64,000 nucleotides of DNA from Flectobacillus sp. BAB-3569 (GCF_002270355.1 NZ_NJFZ01000020.1:39-64038); one strand, 5' to 3'. Shown: positions 20,086 to 30,032, counted from the stretch's first letter. Notes: generated by a model from the letters alone, not told the origin. Made by a program: numbers and translations.

Positions 20086-21105
20086 ATGGCAACAATTCAA
20101 CACTATATTCAGGAGCTTTTATTCGAGCGCGATTGTGTGGTCGTTCCAGACTTTGGTGGGTTTATTACCAACTTCCAAAGTGCAAAACTAGACCGCTCGT
20201 TGAATTTTATCTCACCTGCCAAGCGCTGGGTGGCATTCAACAGTCTTTTGAAAAATGACGATGGCTTATTGTCTCATTTTATCGCTAAGTCAGAAGGTAT
20301 CTCACTAGAAGAATCAACGATAAAAATTAGGGCTTTTGTCGATGCTCTTAAATTTAGACTTAGAAATTCAGAACAAGTTTACTTAGAGAAAATCGGGTTC
20401 TTTGAATTAAATAAAGAAAATAAACTCGTATTTACACCTTTGGCAGAGCAAAACTATTGTTCTGACAGTTTTGGATTGAGTACGATTAATATCTATCCAA
20501 AGAGAAATCAAGAAGTTGACTCTCCAAAAATAGAGTCAAAATCTAAACTGTTAGCCTTCAAAGGTGCTGACCGAGCAGCTGAAAGAGTCGTAAAGACTTC
20601 AAAGAAAACTGCTGCAACCATAAAGAAGCTGATACCATTTATGACAGGTGTTGCTACTGCAGTATTATTAGGTATCGGAATCCTTTCTTACGAGGAGCAA
20701 AATAGTCTCAGCACTATGAATCCTTTCGTGGGTATAACGGCAAGAAAACCAGTGCCAGCCCCGGTGATTGTTACAAAGTCTCAGGTTGATACTTCTTCAA
20801 GAGTTATTCAAGCTAAAACTGATTCTAGTGCTTTGAAAGAAAATAGCCCTTCTTATACCAATAAAGGCGATTATTTCGTTATTGTAGGTAGTTTTGGCAA
20901 TGAGGCCAATGCCCAAAAATTTGTAAAAGAACTTCAATCAAAAGGATTTTCGAACGCCTCTGTGATTGAACCAGAAAGAAAAGGAAAGTTGATTAAAGTA
21001 TCTGCCAATTCGTATAATAATGAAAATGAAGCATATACAGAGTCGGCAACAATCAAGTCGAAACTAAGAGCTTCTGCTTGGATATTTAAGTCTTCAAAAA
21101 AATAA
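20086..21105 (+). CDS. HU-CCDC81 and SPOR domain protein
   Basis: A 339-residue protein with three parts: two N-terminal HU-like CCDC81 domains (residues 1-140; starting YIQELLFERDCVVVPDFGGFI), a single membrane segment near 183-200, and a C-terminal SPOR domain (about 258-337; YFVIVGSFGNEANAQKFV...). SPOR domains bind denuded septal peptidoglycan, so the periplasmic end should localise to division sites while the HU part stays in the cytoplasm. This architecture is a Bacteroidota speciality of unknown precise role. The TonB-like gene follows 12 bases later. Confidence 0.93.
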   Translation: MATIQHYIQELLFERDCVVVPDFGGFITNFQSAKLDRSLNFISPAKRWVAFNSLLKNDDGLLSHFIAKSEGISLEESTIKIRAFVDALKFRLRNSEQVYLEKIGFFELNKENKLVFTPLAEQNYCSDSFGLSTINIYPKRNQEVDSPKIESKSKLLAFKGADRAAERVVKTSKKTAATIKKLIPFMTGVATAVLLGIGILSYEEQNSLSTMNPFVGITARKPVPAPVIVTKSQVDTSSRVIQAKTDSSALKENSPSYTNKGDYFVIVGSFGNEANAQKFVKELQSKGFSNASVIEPERKGKLIKVSANSYNNENEAYTESATIKSKLRASAWIFKSSKK

Positions 21106-21117
21106 TAGCGCTAACGA

Positions 21118-22064
21118 ATGTCTACCTACAATCTAGAACAAGAAGAAAAACAAAATCGGCAATTTGCCTTTATTGTTACCAGTGCTATCAACATACTACT
21201 ATTCATAATGTTATGGTATGTGACAGTTTGGAATGCAGAGGAAAATAAAAAAGTGGAAAAATTGGGGGTGGCGGATTTATCGTCAATTTTGGAACAGACA
21301 AAGATGGTAGTGGTTCTGTTTATACCAAAAACCATGGGAATAAGGCAAAAAACGAATACGATTCAAAACCTGCTGAAGTCAAGCCTTTACCTAAGAAAGA
21401 GCCGACTCCGATTGTAGAAAAGGTAAAACCTGTAAAAGCTAAGCCTAGTCCTGAACCAGAAGTTATTAAAAGTACGCGACCTAGTCCAGTGAAGGTGCCA
21501 GAAGTAACCAAAAAGGTAGAGAAGGCAAAAGAAAATCCGAAAGCCAACGTACCGGTTACCAAACCCACTCCTGCTAAACCAGTTGAACAACAAGTGATTA
21601 AAGGAGCAACCATTCCTGTGAGAACAGGTGGAAATGGAACCTCTGGAACAGACCCTAGAACGGGTGGTGGTTCTGATGGAGATGGAAAAGGTGTAGGAAA
21701 CAAAGGTCAGCCAAACGGAAATACAGTAAAAGGAGGAACTTATAATCCTGTACCTCCAGGAAGTGGCAATGGCGGAAATGGTGGAAATGGATCAGGTACC
21801 GCTATTAGCCTAGCTGGATGGACTTGGAACAGTAGACCTGAAGTAAATGATGACTCAGATGAAACAGGAATTGTGAAATTTAGGCTGAAAGTAGATTCAG
21901 ATGGAGTTGTACAAGTAGTAGAAACAATCGAATCAAGCTTAAGTCCATCAGTTACACAGAAATATAAAAGAGCCGTACAAAAATTAACCTTCCGTCCGAC
22001 TTCCGCAGGAGAAAGACCTGATATTTCGGTAGGAACCATAACTTTTAGAATTTCAACAAAGTAG
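21118..22064 (+). pseudogene. TonB-like energy transducer, frameshifted
   Basis: The N-terminal frame holds one membrane segment (about residues 18-38) and stops being homologous after WNAEENKK. A neighbouring frame continues with a glycine motif (GGGGFIVNFGTDKDG), a long Lys/Pro/Glu-rich spacer, a Gly/Asn-rich stretch and a TonB-like C-terminal domain (GIVKFRLKVDSDGVVQ...). One missing base somewhere between 21247 and 21268 (A6 at 21247-21252, A5 at 21257-21261 or G5 at 21264-21268) explains the break; corrected length is 315 residues. It is expected to span the periplasm. No exbB or exbD is adjacent. Confidence 0.83.
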
Positions 22065-22091
22065 TGCGTTACCGCACTACTTTATTTTTTT
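22061..22091 (+). terminator. Terminator overlapping the tonB-like stop codon
   Basis: GTAGTGCG (22061-22068) pairs with CGCACTAC (22073-22080) and is followed by TTTATTTTTTT. The TAG stop of the tonB-like gene lies inside the left arm. folC begins six bases after the T run, so read-through is probably needed for folC. Confidence 0.85.
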
Positions 22092-22096
22092 GTATT

Positions 22097-23389
22097 ATGA
22101 ATTATCAAGAAACAATTGACTATCTCTACCAATTATTGCCAGTTTTTCACAGAGAAGGTAAAAAAGCCTACAAAGCGGACTTAAAAAATACCTTAGCCAT
22201 TTGTGAACATTTGGGAAATCCACAACAAAAATTCAAAAGCATCCATGTAGGAGGTACCAATGGAAAAGGAAGTTCTTCTCATTTTTTGGCATCAATTTTA
22301 CAAGAAGCAGGATACAAAACAGGTCTTTACACTTCGCCACATCTAAAATCATTTATCGAGCGAATCAGGATTAATGGCCGACCCATTCCAGAACAGGAGG
22401 TCGTAGACTATGTTGAAAGGAATAAGTCATTTATATTAGATTTAAGACCTTCATTTTTCGAATGTACTGTTGGGTTGGCTTTTGAGTATTTTGCCTCTCA
22501 AAACGTAGATATTGCTATCATAGAGGTAGGTTTGGGAGGACGTTTGGATTCAACAAATGTGATTACTCCAGAACTCTCTCTGATTACTAATATTAGTTTT
22601 GATCATACAGACATCTTAGGAAATACAATTGAAGCTATTGCAACTGAGAAAGCAGGTATCATAAAGCCAGAAATTCCAGTTGTTATCTCCCAAAGACAGC
22701 CTGAAGCGGATACAGTATTTCAAAATAAGGCTAACTCTACTTCTTCGTTAATCTCCTTTGCATCAGATCGATATAAATTGAATGAATATTCAGTTTGTGA
22801 AAATTTTGTAAAAATAGAGTACTTTGATATTCAAAATAAAGAAGTAATCAAATTACAATCGGAGCTTACTGGTAAATATCAAATAGATAATCTAAAAGGT
22901 ATTATCAACGCTGTAGATATTCTTAATTCGAGAGGTTTTACTATCTCTAAAAATGCGTTGGAAAGGGGAGTATCTCAAGTGGTGACGAACACAGATCTGA
23001 AAGGTAGATGGCAATTGCTTCAAGAAAAGCCAACGGTCGTCTGTGACACTGGACACAACCTTGCTGGAATTTTAGAAAATTTGGAGACTCTCGGGAAATA
23101 CAAATATCAACAATTGTGGATGGTATTAGGATTTGTGAGCGATAAGGATATCCAAGGAATTCTGGACATCCTACCTAAGTCTTCCAAATATGTATTTTGT
23201 CAAGCCGATGTTCCTCGAGCACTAGATGCAAGAGATTTACAAAAGTTGGCCAAAGACTTCCAACTGGAGGGATCAGTAATCAATGACGTCAATGAGGCAA
23301 TTGATTGGGTCGTTCAGCATGCTAATGAAGATGATTTTGTATATGTAGGAGGGAGTACCTTTGTTGTAGCAGGAATTCATCAACTATAG
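22097..23389 (+). CDS. folC: Folylpolyglutamate synthase / dihydrofolate synthase
   Basis: A 430-residue Mur-ligase-family enzyme that adds glutamate to dihydropteroate and folates using ATP. It shows the P-loop GTNGKGSSSH (residues 53-62), the folate-binding region SPHLKSFIERIRING, IIEVGLGGRLDSTNV, and DHTDILG. The open frame extends to 22064, but the ATG at 22097 (MNYQETIDYL) gives the family start and lies beyond the terminator. Confidence 0.95.
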   Translation: MNYQETIDYLYQLLPVFHREGKKAYKADLKNTLAICEHLGNPQQKFKSIHVGGTNGKGSSSHFLASILQEAGYKTGLYTSPHLKSFIERIRINGRPIPEQEVVDYVERNKSFILDLRPSFFECTVGLAFEYFASQNVDIAIIEVGLGGRLDSTNVITPELSLITNISFDHTDILGNTIEAIATEKAGIIKPEIPVVISQRQPEADTVFQNKANSTSSLISFASDRYKLNEYSVCENFVKIEYFDIQNKEVIKLQSELTGKYQIDNLKGIINAVDILNSRGFTISKNALERGVSQVVTNTDLKGRWQLLQEKPTVVCDTGHNLAGILENLETLGKYKYQQLWMVLGFVSDKDIQGILDILPKSSKYVFCQADVPRALDARDLQKLAKDFQLEGSVINDVNEAIDWVVQHANEDDFVYVGGSTFVVAGIHQL

Positions 23390-23534
23390 AAGTAACGTTT
23401 TAATGAATGCAGTATTTTAAAACTCTTTATTCAGGATGTTTGATTTGGGAAGTGTTAGCCTTATCATAAATCCCAAATCTGAAATTGTTTGAAATATTTC
23501 CTTCAACTCTATATTATAGTCCAAAACGAAGGTT

Positions 23535-23590
23535 CTGAGAATTAAATGTACTGGAAACAGGTACAGCCAATATTTTTCATTTAATTCTCA
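23535..23590. repeat. Inverted repeat, CTGAGAAT family
   Basis: CTGAGAATTAAATG (23535-23548) pairs with CATTTAATTCTCA (23578-23590). The arms share CTGAGAAT with the copies at 11148, 24440, 33031 and 39045. It lies in the 283-base gap between folC and trmB, which holds no gene. Confidence 0.65.
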
Positions 23591-23672
23591 AGCGACTTAA
23601 TTTTAGGTATTTTAAAGGTAAATTCTTATTTATCAGATAGTTTTAATCAATTTTCAATAACAAATTTTTACT

Positions 23673-24338
23673 GTGTCAAGAAAGAAATCAGACAGGTTTG
23701 CGCTTAGTAAAGCGCTTTCTAACGTTTTAGAGTCAGGAAAACCACTTTATGAAACAATTAAGGGTCAGTGGAACGAAATTATGTTCAAAAAAAAACAACC
23801 AATCGTTTTAGAGCTTGGTTGTGGGAAAGGGGAGTATACTGTTGGCTTAGCTCAAATTTTTCCAGAAAAGAATTTTATTGGTGTAGATATCAAAGGTGAT
23901 AGAATTGCTGTTGGTGCTAAATTTGCTAATGAAAATAGTCTTTTAAATGTGGCATTTCTTAGAACTAAAATCCATCAACTCTTGGACTTCTTTGAAAAAG
24001 ACGAAATTTCAGAAATATGGATTACTTTTCCTGATCCTCAACCCTTAAAAAGTGGGATAAAGCGACGTTTAACAAATCCCAGATTTCTAGAATTATATAA
24101 AGAAATCTTACAAAACGATGGATTATTGCATTTGAAAACGGATAGTGAGCTATTGTTTGATTATACACTGGAGGTTCTCCCAGAGTTTGGCGTCGTAGAA
24201 TTGGCTTATACGAAAGATTTATACAATTCTGAACTAAATGTTCGTCACTACGGAATTAAGACCAGATTTGAGCAGATATTCACCGAAAAAGGATATAATA
24301 TCAATTACTTGTCGGCTAAGTTTAAGCATAATTCCTAA
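23673..24338 (+). CDS. trmB: tRNA (guanine-N7-)-methyltransferase
   Basis: A 221-residue SAM-dependent methyltransferase that makes m7G46 in tRNA. The SAM-binding motif LELGCGKGEYTVGLA is at residues about 46-60, NFIGVDIKGDR follows, and the TrmB signature ITFPDPQP is present. The start is GTG at 23673 (SRKKSDRFALSK), which fits homologues; there is no earlier ATG. The gene carries a nine-A run at 23787-23795 that is in frame. Confidence 0.94.
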   Translation: MSRKKSDRFALSKALSNVLESGKPLYETIKGQWNEIMFKKKQPIVLELGCGKGEYTVGLAQIFPEKNFIGVDIKGDRIAVGAKFANENSLLNVAFLRTKIHQLLDFFEKDEISEIWITFPDPQPLKSGIKRRLTNPRFLELYKEILQNDGLLHLKTDSELLFDYTLEVLPEFGVVELAYTKDLYNSELNVRHYGIKTRFEQIFTEKGYNINYLSAKFKHNS

Positions 24339-24354
24339 ATAATTACAAAAGTAG

Positions 24355-24390
24355 AATAAAGTCCTTGCATTGGTGGGGACTTTATTTGTG
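24355..24390 (+). terminator. Terminator of trmB
   Basis: AATAAAGTCC (24355-24364) pairs with GGACTTTATT (24377-24386), followed by TGTG. It lies about 16 bases after the trmB stop. Confidence 0.7.
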
Positions 24391-24439
24391 TTCTTAGGGT
24401 TTTATATCTTATCTGGTTTTAGTGTGGATTTTTTTACTC

Positions 24440-24466
24440 GATTCTCAGGAGGTGTTTTTGAGAATC
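24440..24466. repeat. Small inverted repeat, GATTCTCA/TGAGAATC
   Basis: GATTCTCA (24440-24447) is exactly complementary to TGAGAATC (24459-24466). It is the shortest member of the repeat family seen at 11148, 23535, 33031 and 39045. Confidence 0.55.
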
Positions 24467-24501
24467 AAAAGGTTAGATTTTATTTCAAATACCAATAAAG
24501 C

Positions 24502-24532
24502 AAAAAAAAGGAGACCTAAGCCTCCTTTTTTT
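24502..24532 (-). terminator. Terminator of gap
   Basis: Eight A followed by GGAG, an eight-base loop region, CTCC and seven T. Read on the minus strand it lies just beyond the gap stop codon at 24544 and ends in a long T run. Confidence 0.8.
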
Positions 24533-24543
24533 AATATGTTGAA

Positions 24544-25557
24544 TTATTTGCTGATTAATTCAGCGAAATATTTAACAGTTCTTACCAATTGGCTTACATA
24601 ACTCATTTCGTTGTCATACCAGCTAACTGTTTTCACTAATTGTTGGTCACCAACAGTGATAACTTTAGTTTGAGTAGCATCGAATAAGCTACCAAAGCTA
24701 ATTCCGATGATATCGCTAGAAACGATTTCATCCTCAGTATAGCCAAATGATTCGTTTGCAGCAGCTTTAGCAGCAGCATTAACTTCTTCAACAGTTACTT
24801 TTTTATCTAAGATAGTAACCAATTCAGTTAAACTACCTGTGATTGTAGGAACACGTTGAGCACCACCATCTAATTTACCTTTCAATTCTGGCAATACTAA
24901 ACCGATTGCTTTTGCAGCACCTGTGCTATTTGGGATAATGTTAGCAGCAGCAGCTCTAGCACGACGTAAATCTCCTTTTGGATGTGGAGCATCTAAAGTA
25001 TTTTGGTCGTTAGTATAAGCGTGAACTGTAGTCATTGTACCCATTGAGATACCGAAGTTATCGTTTAGTGCTTTTGCCATTGGAGCAAGACAGTTGGTTG
25101 TACAACTTGCAGCACTAATCACATCCTCCGTTCCATCTAATGTTAAATGGTTAACGTTGAATACGATTGTTTTCAAATCTCCAGTAGCAGGAGCAGAGAT
25201 GATAACTCTTTTTGCACCTGCTTGTAAGTGAGCAGCAGCTTTGTCTTTGTCTGTGAAGAAACCAGTACATTCTAAAACTACATCTACATCATGCTCTCCC
25301 CAAGGGATATCAGCTGGGTTACGTTGAGCATAGATTTTTACTTCCTCACCGTTAACGATAATGCTATTTTCTGTAGAAGTAACTTCTTGGTTGAATCTAC
25401 CTTGAGCACTGTCATATTTCAACAGGTGTGCTAGAGTAGAGGGACTAGTTAAGTCATTGATAGCAACAACGTCAATACCAGGCATGTTGTAGATTTGACG
25501 GTACGCTAGACGACCAATACGACCAAAGCCATTAATTGCAACTTTAATTTTAGCCAT
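24544..25557 (-). CDS. gap: Glyceraldehyde-3-phosphate dehydrogenase, type I
   Basis: A 337-residue glycolytic enzyme that oxidises glyceraldehyde 3-phosphate with NAD and phosphate. The Rossmann start [14 protein letters not shown], the catalytic-cysteine motif [10 protein letters not shown], and the conserved [15 protein letters not shown] and SWYDNEMSY are all present. Length and motifs are normal. It is preceded by a 1.4-kb gene-free region carrying a cluster of TTAGTAA heptamers (25674-25771) that may be its control region. Confidence 0.96.
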   Translation of the reverse strand: MAKIKVAINGFGRIGRLAYRQIYNMPGIDVVAINDLTSPSTLAHLLKYDSAQGRFNQEVTSTENSIIVNGEEVKIYAQRNPADIPWGEHDVDVVLECTGFFTDKDKAAAHLQAGAKRVIISAPATGDLKTIVFNVNHLTLDGTEDVISAASCTTNCLAPMAKALNDNFGISMGTMTTVHAYTNDQNTLDAPHPKGDLRRARAAAANIIPNSTGAAKAIGLVLPELKGKLDGGAQRVPTITGSLTELVTILDKKVTVEEVNAAAKAAANESFGYTEDEIVSSDIIGISFGSLFDATQTKVITVGDQQLVKTVSWYDNEMSYVSQLVRTVKYFAELISK

Positions 25558-26984
25558 TTTTATATAAGGGATAATAGTTTAAACACTCTACAAAAATACT
25601 GGATTTAGAACCTTTTTCCAAAGAAAGAATAAGAAAACATCTGTAAAAGTGATAAAAGGTTGGTTTAGCATCTTTAGTAAATCAAATACAATAATTAGCA
25701 ATAAGTTAGTAAAATTAGTAAAAAACTAAATATATTGACAAAAATATTAGCAAAATGAGGTATATTACTAAAAATAATAGTGTTTAGTTTTACTGTATCT
25801 AGTATATAATATAGTTATATGAATGAGACGAATAAAAGACTGTTGAATTACCATAACAATAGGAGCGAGGACATTTGAATTCAATTAAATAAAACTCACT
25901 GTAGTTAATTGTAAGCCCTCTTTTATTAGATATGAATGCAAAACAAATGTCTTCATTTACCTGAATGATACAAATATGCTTTTCAAATGAGAATACCAGA
26001 GAGTGGTCTGCAGCGTTGAAAGGAAGGAAATACTTTTTTTATTATACCAGTGATAAGAGTGATCCATTATTTTCGGATTAATAAGAGGCATACTTCAATG
26101 AAACTCTACAACAACATTTAAGTTTATCTTTCATATCAGCTTAGAAAATAACATACAAGAATGTCATGGTTGATCGAGCAAAATTCCTCCTCCGTTTGGA
26201 CTTGTTATTTCATTTTAAAAGAAACCATATGATATGGATTTCTTGAACCATATACCATATTAAAGATTAAAATATACTGTAGAACTAATAGATTTCCTCA
26301 TAAATAGGGTAGCCATTTCATGGAGGATTTTCATACAACAGAACAATGATTTTTTTACTTAAAGTCATTTCTTTTTCAGATCTGTTTTCTGATTCTGATT
26401 TAAAACGATGACTAAGTTTGGTTCTCAAGCACGATCAGTGGCTTGAGAAAATGGCTTTTTCATCTGAAGATTTAGTCCTCCACCTGAAAGTCTGACTAGT
26501 TTTTTAACATTTTTTAAAGAATAATAATCCTTGATTTCGCTTAAATATTATAGAAAAAGCTAGGATTTTTCATTTATTTTTCCTTTCTTTGTTTAAGAAT
26601 AATTACTTATTCTTTTGCTCATCCTTACAGAAAAAATCTTCTCTTATTAATCATTTTTATTGCGCCTCCTCGTGGTGCACTATTGTCTATTTTTTCTAAA
26701 TTATTTCACCAAATATAATTTTGTTTACAACATTATACCCAAATTGACAATACTGTAAATTTCACACAATCAGGTGTTTAACACATCTCATCTCAAGTTA
26801 AAATTTAAGTACACTTTCGTCTATTAATTCTTATAAAATCCAGTTTTTTTATTCAAATAACTATACTTTCTTCTCTTAAAAATCACCCTCAAAATCTGAT
26901 TTTCCTCCACGTATATAGTGTCTGTGTCGGTTAAATATGTTTTCTTTGTGCCTGAATTAAAAATGTATTTATTCACAGTATTCA
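25558..26984. other. Gene-free region between gap and dapD
   Basis: About 1.43 kb of AT-rich DNA with no convincing reading frame on either strand. It contains the TTAGTAA cluster (25674-25771), a hairpin TTCTCAAGC/GCTTGAGAA (26422-26430 with 26441-26449) and a CCATATGATATGG palindrome near 26224. No RNA gene was recognised. Both flanking genes diverge from it, so it must contain the gap and dapD promoters. Confidence 0.6.
25674..25771. promoter_or_regulatory. Cluster of TTAGTAA heptamers upstream of gap
   Basis: TTAGTAA occurs at 25674, 25706 and 25715, its exact reverse complement TTACTAA at 25765, and the variant TTAGCAA at 25695 and 25747: six sites in 98 bases. They lie 117-214 bases before the gap start. 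This could be a regulator-binding array; no protein can be named. Confidence 0.35.
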
Positions 26985-27803
26985 ATGGAAAACGTAAAAG
27001 AAATTATCGAGAAGGCTTGGGACGATACTAGCCTCCGCTCAACTCCTGAAACAATACAAGCAATCGAATACGTTGTAGAGCAAGTTGACAAAGGACAACT
27101 TCGTACAGCTCAACCAAACGAAGATGGTTCTTGGACTGTTAACGACTGGGTAAAAAAAGCTATCGTAATGTATTTCCCAATTCGTAAAATGGAAGTACAA
27201 GAAGTAGGAATCTTTGAATTCCACGATAAGATGAAATTGAAAACTGACTACGCTGGTCTAGGTGTACGTGTAGTTCCTCCTGCAGTAGCTCGTTATGGAG
27301 CATATTTAGCTAAAGGAGTTATCATGATGCCTTCTTACGTAAACATTGGTGCTTACGTTGATTCTGGTACAATGGTTGACACTTGGGCTACAGTAGGAAG
27401 TTGTGCACAAATCGGTAAAGATGTTCACCTTAGTGGTGGAGTTGGTATTGGTGGCGTATTAGAACCACCTCAAGCTGCCCCAGTAATCATTGAAGATGGC
27501 GCATTCATCGGATCAAGATGTATTGTGGTTGAAGGTGCACACATTGGTAAAAGAGCGGTATTAGGTGCTGGTGTAACAATTACAGGTTCTTCTAAAATCA
27601 TTGATGTAACCGGACCCGAGCCAGTTGAGTATATTGGATATGTTCCTGAAAACTGTGTTGTAATTCCAGGCGGATACACCAAAAGATTCCCTTCAGGTGA
27701 TTACAATGTACCATGTGCCTTGATTATTGGCAAACGTAAAGAAAGTACAGATTTGAAAACTTCCTTAAATGCTGCTCTACGTGAAAACAATGTAGCTGTT
27801 TAA
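26985..27803 (+). CDS. dapD: Tetrahydrodipicolinate N-succinyltransferase
   Basis: A 272-residue enzyme of lysine and diaminopimelate synthesis that succinylates tetrahydrodipicolinate with succinyl-CoA. After an alpha-helical N-terminal domain it shows the left-handed beta-helix of hexapeptide repeats (MMPSYVNIGAYVDSGTMVDTW, then GVGIGGVLEPPQAAPVIIED, then GSRCIVVEGAHIGKRAVLGAGV). The length is normal. It is monocistronic, with a terminator shared with the convergent gene. Confidence 0.96.
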   Translation: MENVKEIIEKAWDDTSLRSTPETIQAIEYVVEQVDKGQLRTAQPNEDGSWTVNDWVKKAIVMYFPIRKMEVQEVGIFEFHDKMKLKTDYAGLGVRVVPPAVARYGAYLAKGVIMMPSYVNIGAYVDSGTMVDTWATVGSCAQIGKDVHLSGGVGIGGVLEPPQAAPVIIEDGAFIGSRCIVVEGAHIGKRAVLGAGVTITGSSKIIDVTGPEPVEYIGYVPENCVVIPGGYTKRFPSGDYNVPCALIIGKRKESTDLKTSLNAALRENNVAV

Positions 27804-27830
27804 CAATAGGAGAGAAGTATATAAATTGAA

Positions 27831-27862
27831 AGGGCTCGCTAGTGATAGCAAGCCCTTTTTTT
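27831..27862. terminator. Terminator between dapD and the dehydrogenase gene
   Basis: AGGGCTCGCTA (27831-27841) pairs with TAGCAAGCCCT (27846-27856) with one mismatch and is followed by seven T. It is placed for dapD and may also end the convergent gene. Confidence 0.88.
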
Positions 27863-27897
27863 ATACCATTTTATGAGATGTAAAGCCTTATTAATAG

Positions 27898-28785
27898 CTA
27901 CCTGAAGCGTTGTGACACTTCGGCTTCTTTTGAGCCTTTAGCGTACGAATAAAAGCCTTCTCCACTTTTTACTCCTAGTTTTCCAGCTTGCACCATATTC
28001 ACCAATAGGGGACAAGGAGCGTATTTCGGATTCTTAAATCCATCATACAATACTTTCAAAATCGAAAGGCAAGTGTCCAGACCTATAAAATCAGCTAGTT
28101 GCAAAGGTCCCATCGGATGCGCCATTCCAAGCTTCATGATAGCATCTATTTCAGCCACACCTGCCACTCCTTCAAATAAACTTATAATCGCCTCATTAAT
28201 CATTGGCATCAAAATTCTGTTTGCGATAAACCCTGGGTAATCATTCACAACCACAGGTATCTTATCCAAAGCTTTTGTATATGCATGTACTGCTTGATAT
28301 GTTTCTTCGCTTGTCGAATAGCCCTTAATGATTTCAACTAGTTTCATCACAGGTACTGGATTCATAAAATGCATTCCTATTACCTTCTCAGGGCGTTGGG
28401 TATAAGACGCTATCTGTGTTATAGAGATAGAAGAGGTATTTGTGGCGAGTATACAGGCTTCAGGGCATTGTTTATCTAATTCCTGAAATATAGATTTCTT
28501 CAGAGTAGGGGCTTCAGAGACTGCTTCTACCACTAAATCTGCCTTCTGAACGGCTTTCTCAATAGAAGTAAAGGATTCAATCAATAAGATAGTTTTCGAT
28601 TGAATTTCGGGAGTTATTAGGCCTTTTTTGACTTGTCTCTCAAGGTTTTGTTGAATAATCTTCAGAGCATTTCCTAAAACCTCTTCGTTTGTATCCACAA
28701 GAGCTACTTTAAAACCATTTTGAGCAAAAGAATGTGCTATTCCATTTCCCATTGTTCCAGCACCTATTACAGCAATGTTTTTCAT
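27898..28785 (-). CDS. 3-hydroxybutyryl-CoA dehydrogenase (3-hydroxyacyl-CoA dehydrogenase family)
   Basis: A 295-residue NAD-dependent dehydrogenase. The N-terminal Rossmann motif is GAGTMGNGIAHSFAQ (residues 7-21), the catalytic His is in GMHFMNPVPVM, and FIANRILMPMINEA with PMGPLQLADFIGLD forms the helical C-terminal domain. It oxidises 3-hydroxyacyl-CoA in fatty-acid or butyrate metabolism; hbd and paaH cannot be separated by sequence. It is a single-gene transcript. Confidence 0.93.
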   Translation of the reverse strand: MKNIAVIGAGTMGNGIAHSFAQNGFKVALVDTNEEVLGNALKIIQQNLERQVKKGLITPEIQSKTILLIESFTSIEKAVQKADLVVEAVSEAPTLKKSIFQELDKQCPEACILATNTSSISITQIASYTQRPEKVIGMHFMNPVPVMKLVEIIKGYSTSEETYQAVHAYTKALDKIPVVVNDYPGFIANRILMPMINEAIISLFEGVAGVAEIDAIMKLGMAHPMGPLQLADFIGLDTCLSILKVLYDGFKNPKYAPCPLLVNMVQAGKLGVKSGEGFYSYAKGSKEAEVSQRFR

Positions 28786-29145
28786 ATTTAATATCAGTCT
28801 GAGTAATTGTAATTAGTTTGTTTGTAAAGTCTCGAAGTAGGAGCAAGAGCAACTGAATAATTGTTCTTGTCTACTTGATGACCTAAAAGTATTGTGACTG
28901 GAATTTACAGAAGAATTACTTATACACAAGCTCATTTCAAGACAGTTTTCTTAATTATCTGAAAATCAACAAAATACAACTTGTATATACATGAACAAAA
29001 AACACAAAACAATCTTGTATATACAAGATAAAATATTGAGAAAGAATAGGTTAGGAGAGTGTGTAATTTATTCTATCATTAGGGATTCTAACAGAGATAT
29101 TGCATTTTTGTAAATAGAAATGAATTCAACAAATCAATTAACAAA

Positions 29146-29991
29146 ATGGAAAAACAGAGAGTAGAAATCGCCTTAGGAAAATACAATAATCTAGAGGTGA
29201 TCAAGGAGCTAGAATTTGGTATGTATTTGGACGGTGGTGATGAGGAAATTCTAATCCCTCGTTCTTATATTCCTGAGGGTACAAAAATAGGAGATTTCAT
29301 AGATGTGTTTCTCTACAGAGATTCTGAGGATAGGCTTATTGCTACTACCATGAAACCATTTGCACAAGTGGGTGAATTTGCCTATTTGACCGTAAAAGAT
29401 GTTAATCAATTAGGTGTATTTCTAGACTGGGGTTTGGTCAAAGATCTATTAGTCCCTTTTGGCGAACAATCTCATAAGATGGCCGTAGGAAGAAAATATT
29501 TGGTCTACATATATATAGATACTCAAACGGAGCGGATTGTGGCTTCAGCAAAGATTGATCGCTTCCTGCCAAGCGAAAAAATCTCGTTTACAGAAGGCCA
29601 GAAGGTTTCAATTCTTCCTTACGAATACACCGACCTAGGTATTAAATGTTTAATTGAAAACAATTGTCAAGGTGTACTTTACAAAAATGAATTATTTAAA
29701 AATGTAAACATGGGCAGTTTACAAAGTGCATACATCAAAAAGGTAAGAGAGGATGGCAAAATCGATTTAACATTGGAAATTATCGGATTCGACAGAATTG
29801 AAGAATGTAAAATTACATTATTAAACGCTCTTTCCGAGAACAACAAATTCTTAGAATTGAATGACAAAACAGCGCCAGAGATAATTTACGCTAGTTTACA
29901 AATGTCAAAGAAGGATTTTAAGAAAGCTGTAGGCGGTTTACTGAAAGAAGGGAAGATTCAATTCCATAATGAAGGTATTTTACTTTTGTAA
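29146..29991 (+). CDS. CvfB-type S1 RNA-binding protein
   Basis: A 281-residue protein with tandem S1-like domains: the first around residues 8-70 (VIKELEFGMYLDGGDEEILIP), the second around 75-135 (AYLTVKDVNQLGVFLDWGL), a third divergent one, and a C-terminal winged-helix part (KKDFKKAVGGLLKEGKI). This matches CvfB/YitL proteins, which bind RNA and affect virulence or gene expression in Firmicutes. An Xre regulator follows about 90 bases later with its own promoter. Confidence 0.9.
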   Translation: MEKQRVEIALGKYNNLEVIKELEFGMYLDGGDEEILIPRSYIPEGTKIGDFIDVFLYRDSEDRLIATTMKPFAQVGEFAYLTVKDVNQLGVFLDWGLVKDLLVPFGEQSHKMAVGRKYLVYIYIDTQTERIVASAKIDRFLPSEKISFTEGQKVSILPYEYTDLGIKCLIENNCQGVLYKNELFKNVNMGSLQSAYIKKVREDGKIDLTLEIIGFDRIEECKITLLNALSENNKFLELNDKTAPEIIYASLQMSKKDFKKAVGGLLKEGKIQFHNEGILLL

Positions 29992-30001
29992 CTATTTAAT
30001 A

Positions 30002-30032
30002 TTGTAAATCAAACTCTCTCTATTTATATTTG
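30002..30032 (+). promoter_or_regulatory. Promoter of the Xre regulator gene
   Basis: TTG at 30002-30004, a 20-base spacer and TATATTTG at 30025-30032 match the Bacteroidota consensus fully. It lies 34 to 52 bases before the two possible start codons. Confidence 0.75.

Noticed and set aside
21320-21703. Open frame of 127 codons on the minus strand inside the tonB-like gene
   Set aside because: It is a Gly/Pro/Thr/Phe-rich antisense shadow of the low-complexity spacer of the tonB-like gene, typical of repetitive codons.
25674-25771. DnaA-box or plasmid-type replication iterons before gap
   Set aside because: The heptamer does not resemble TTATNCACA, the spacing is irregular, and no replication gene is near.
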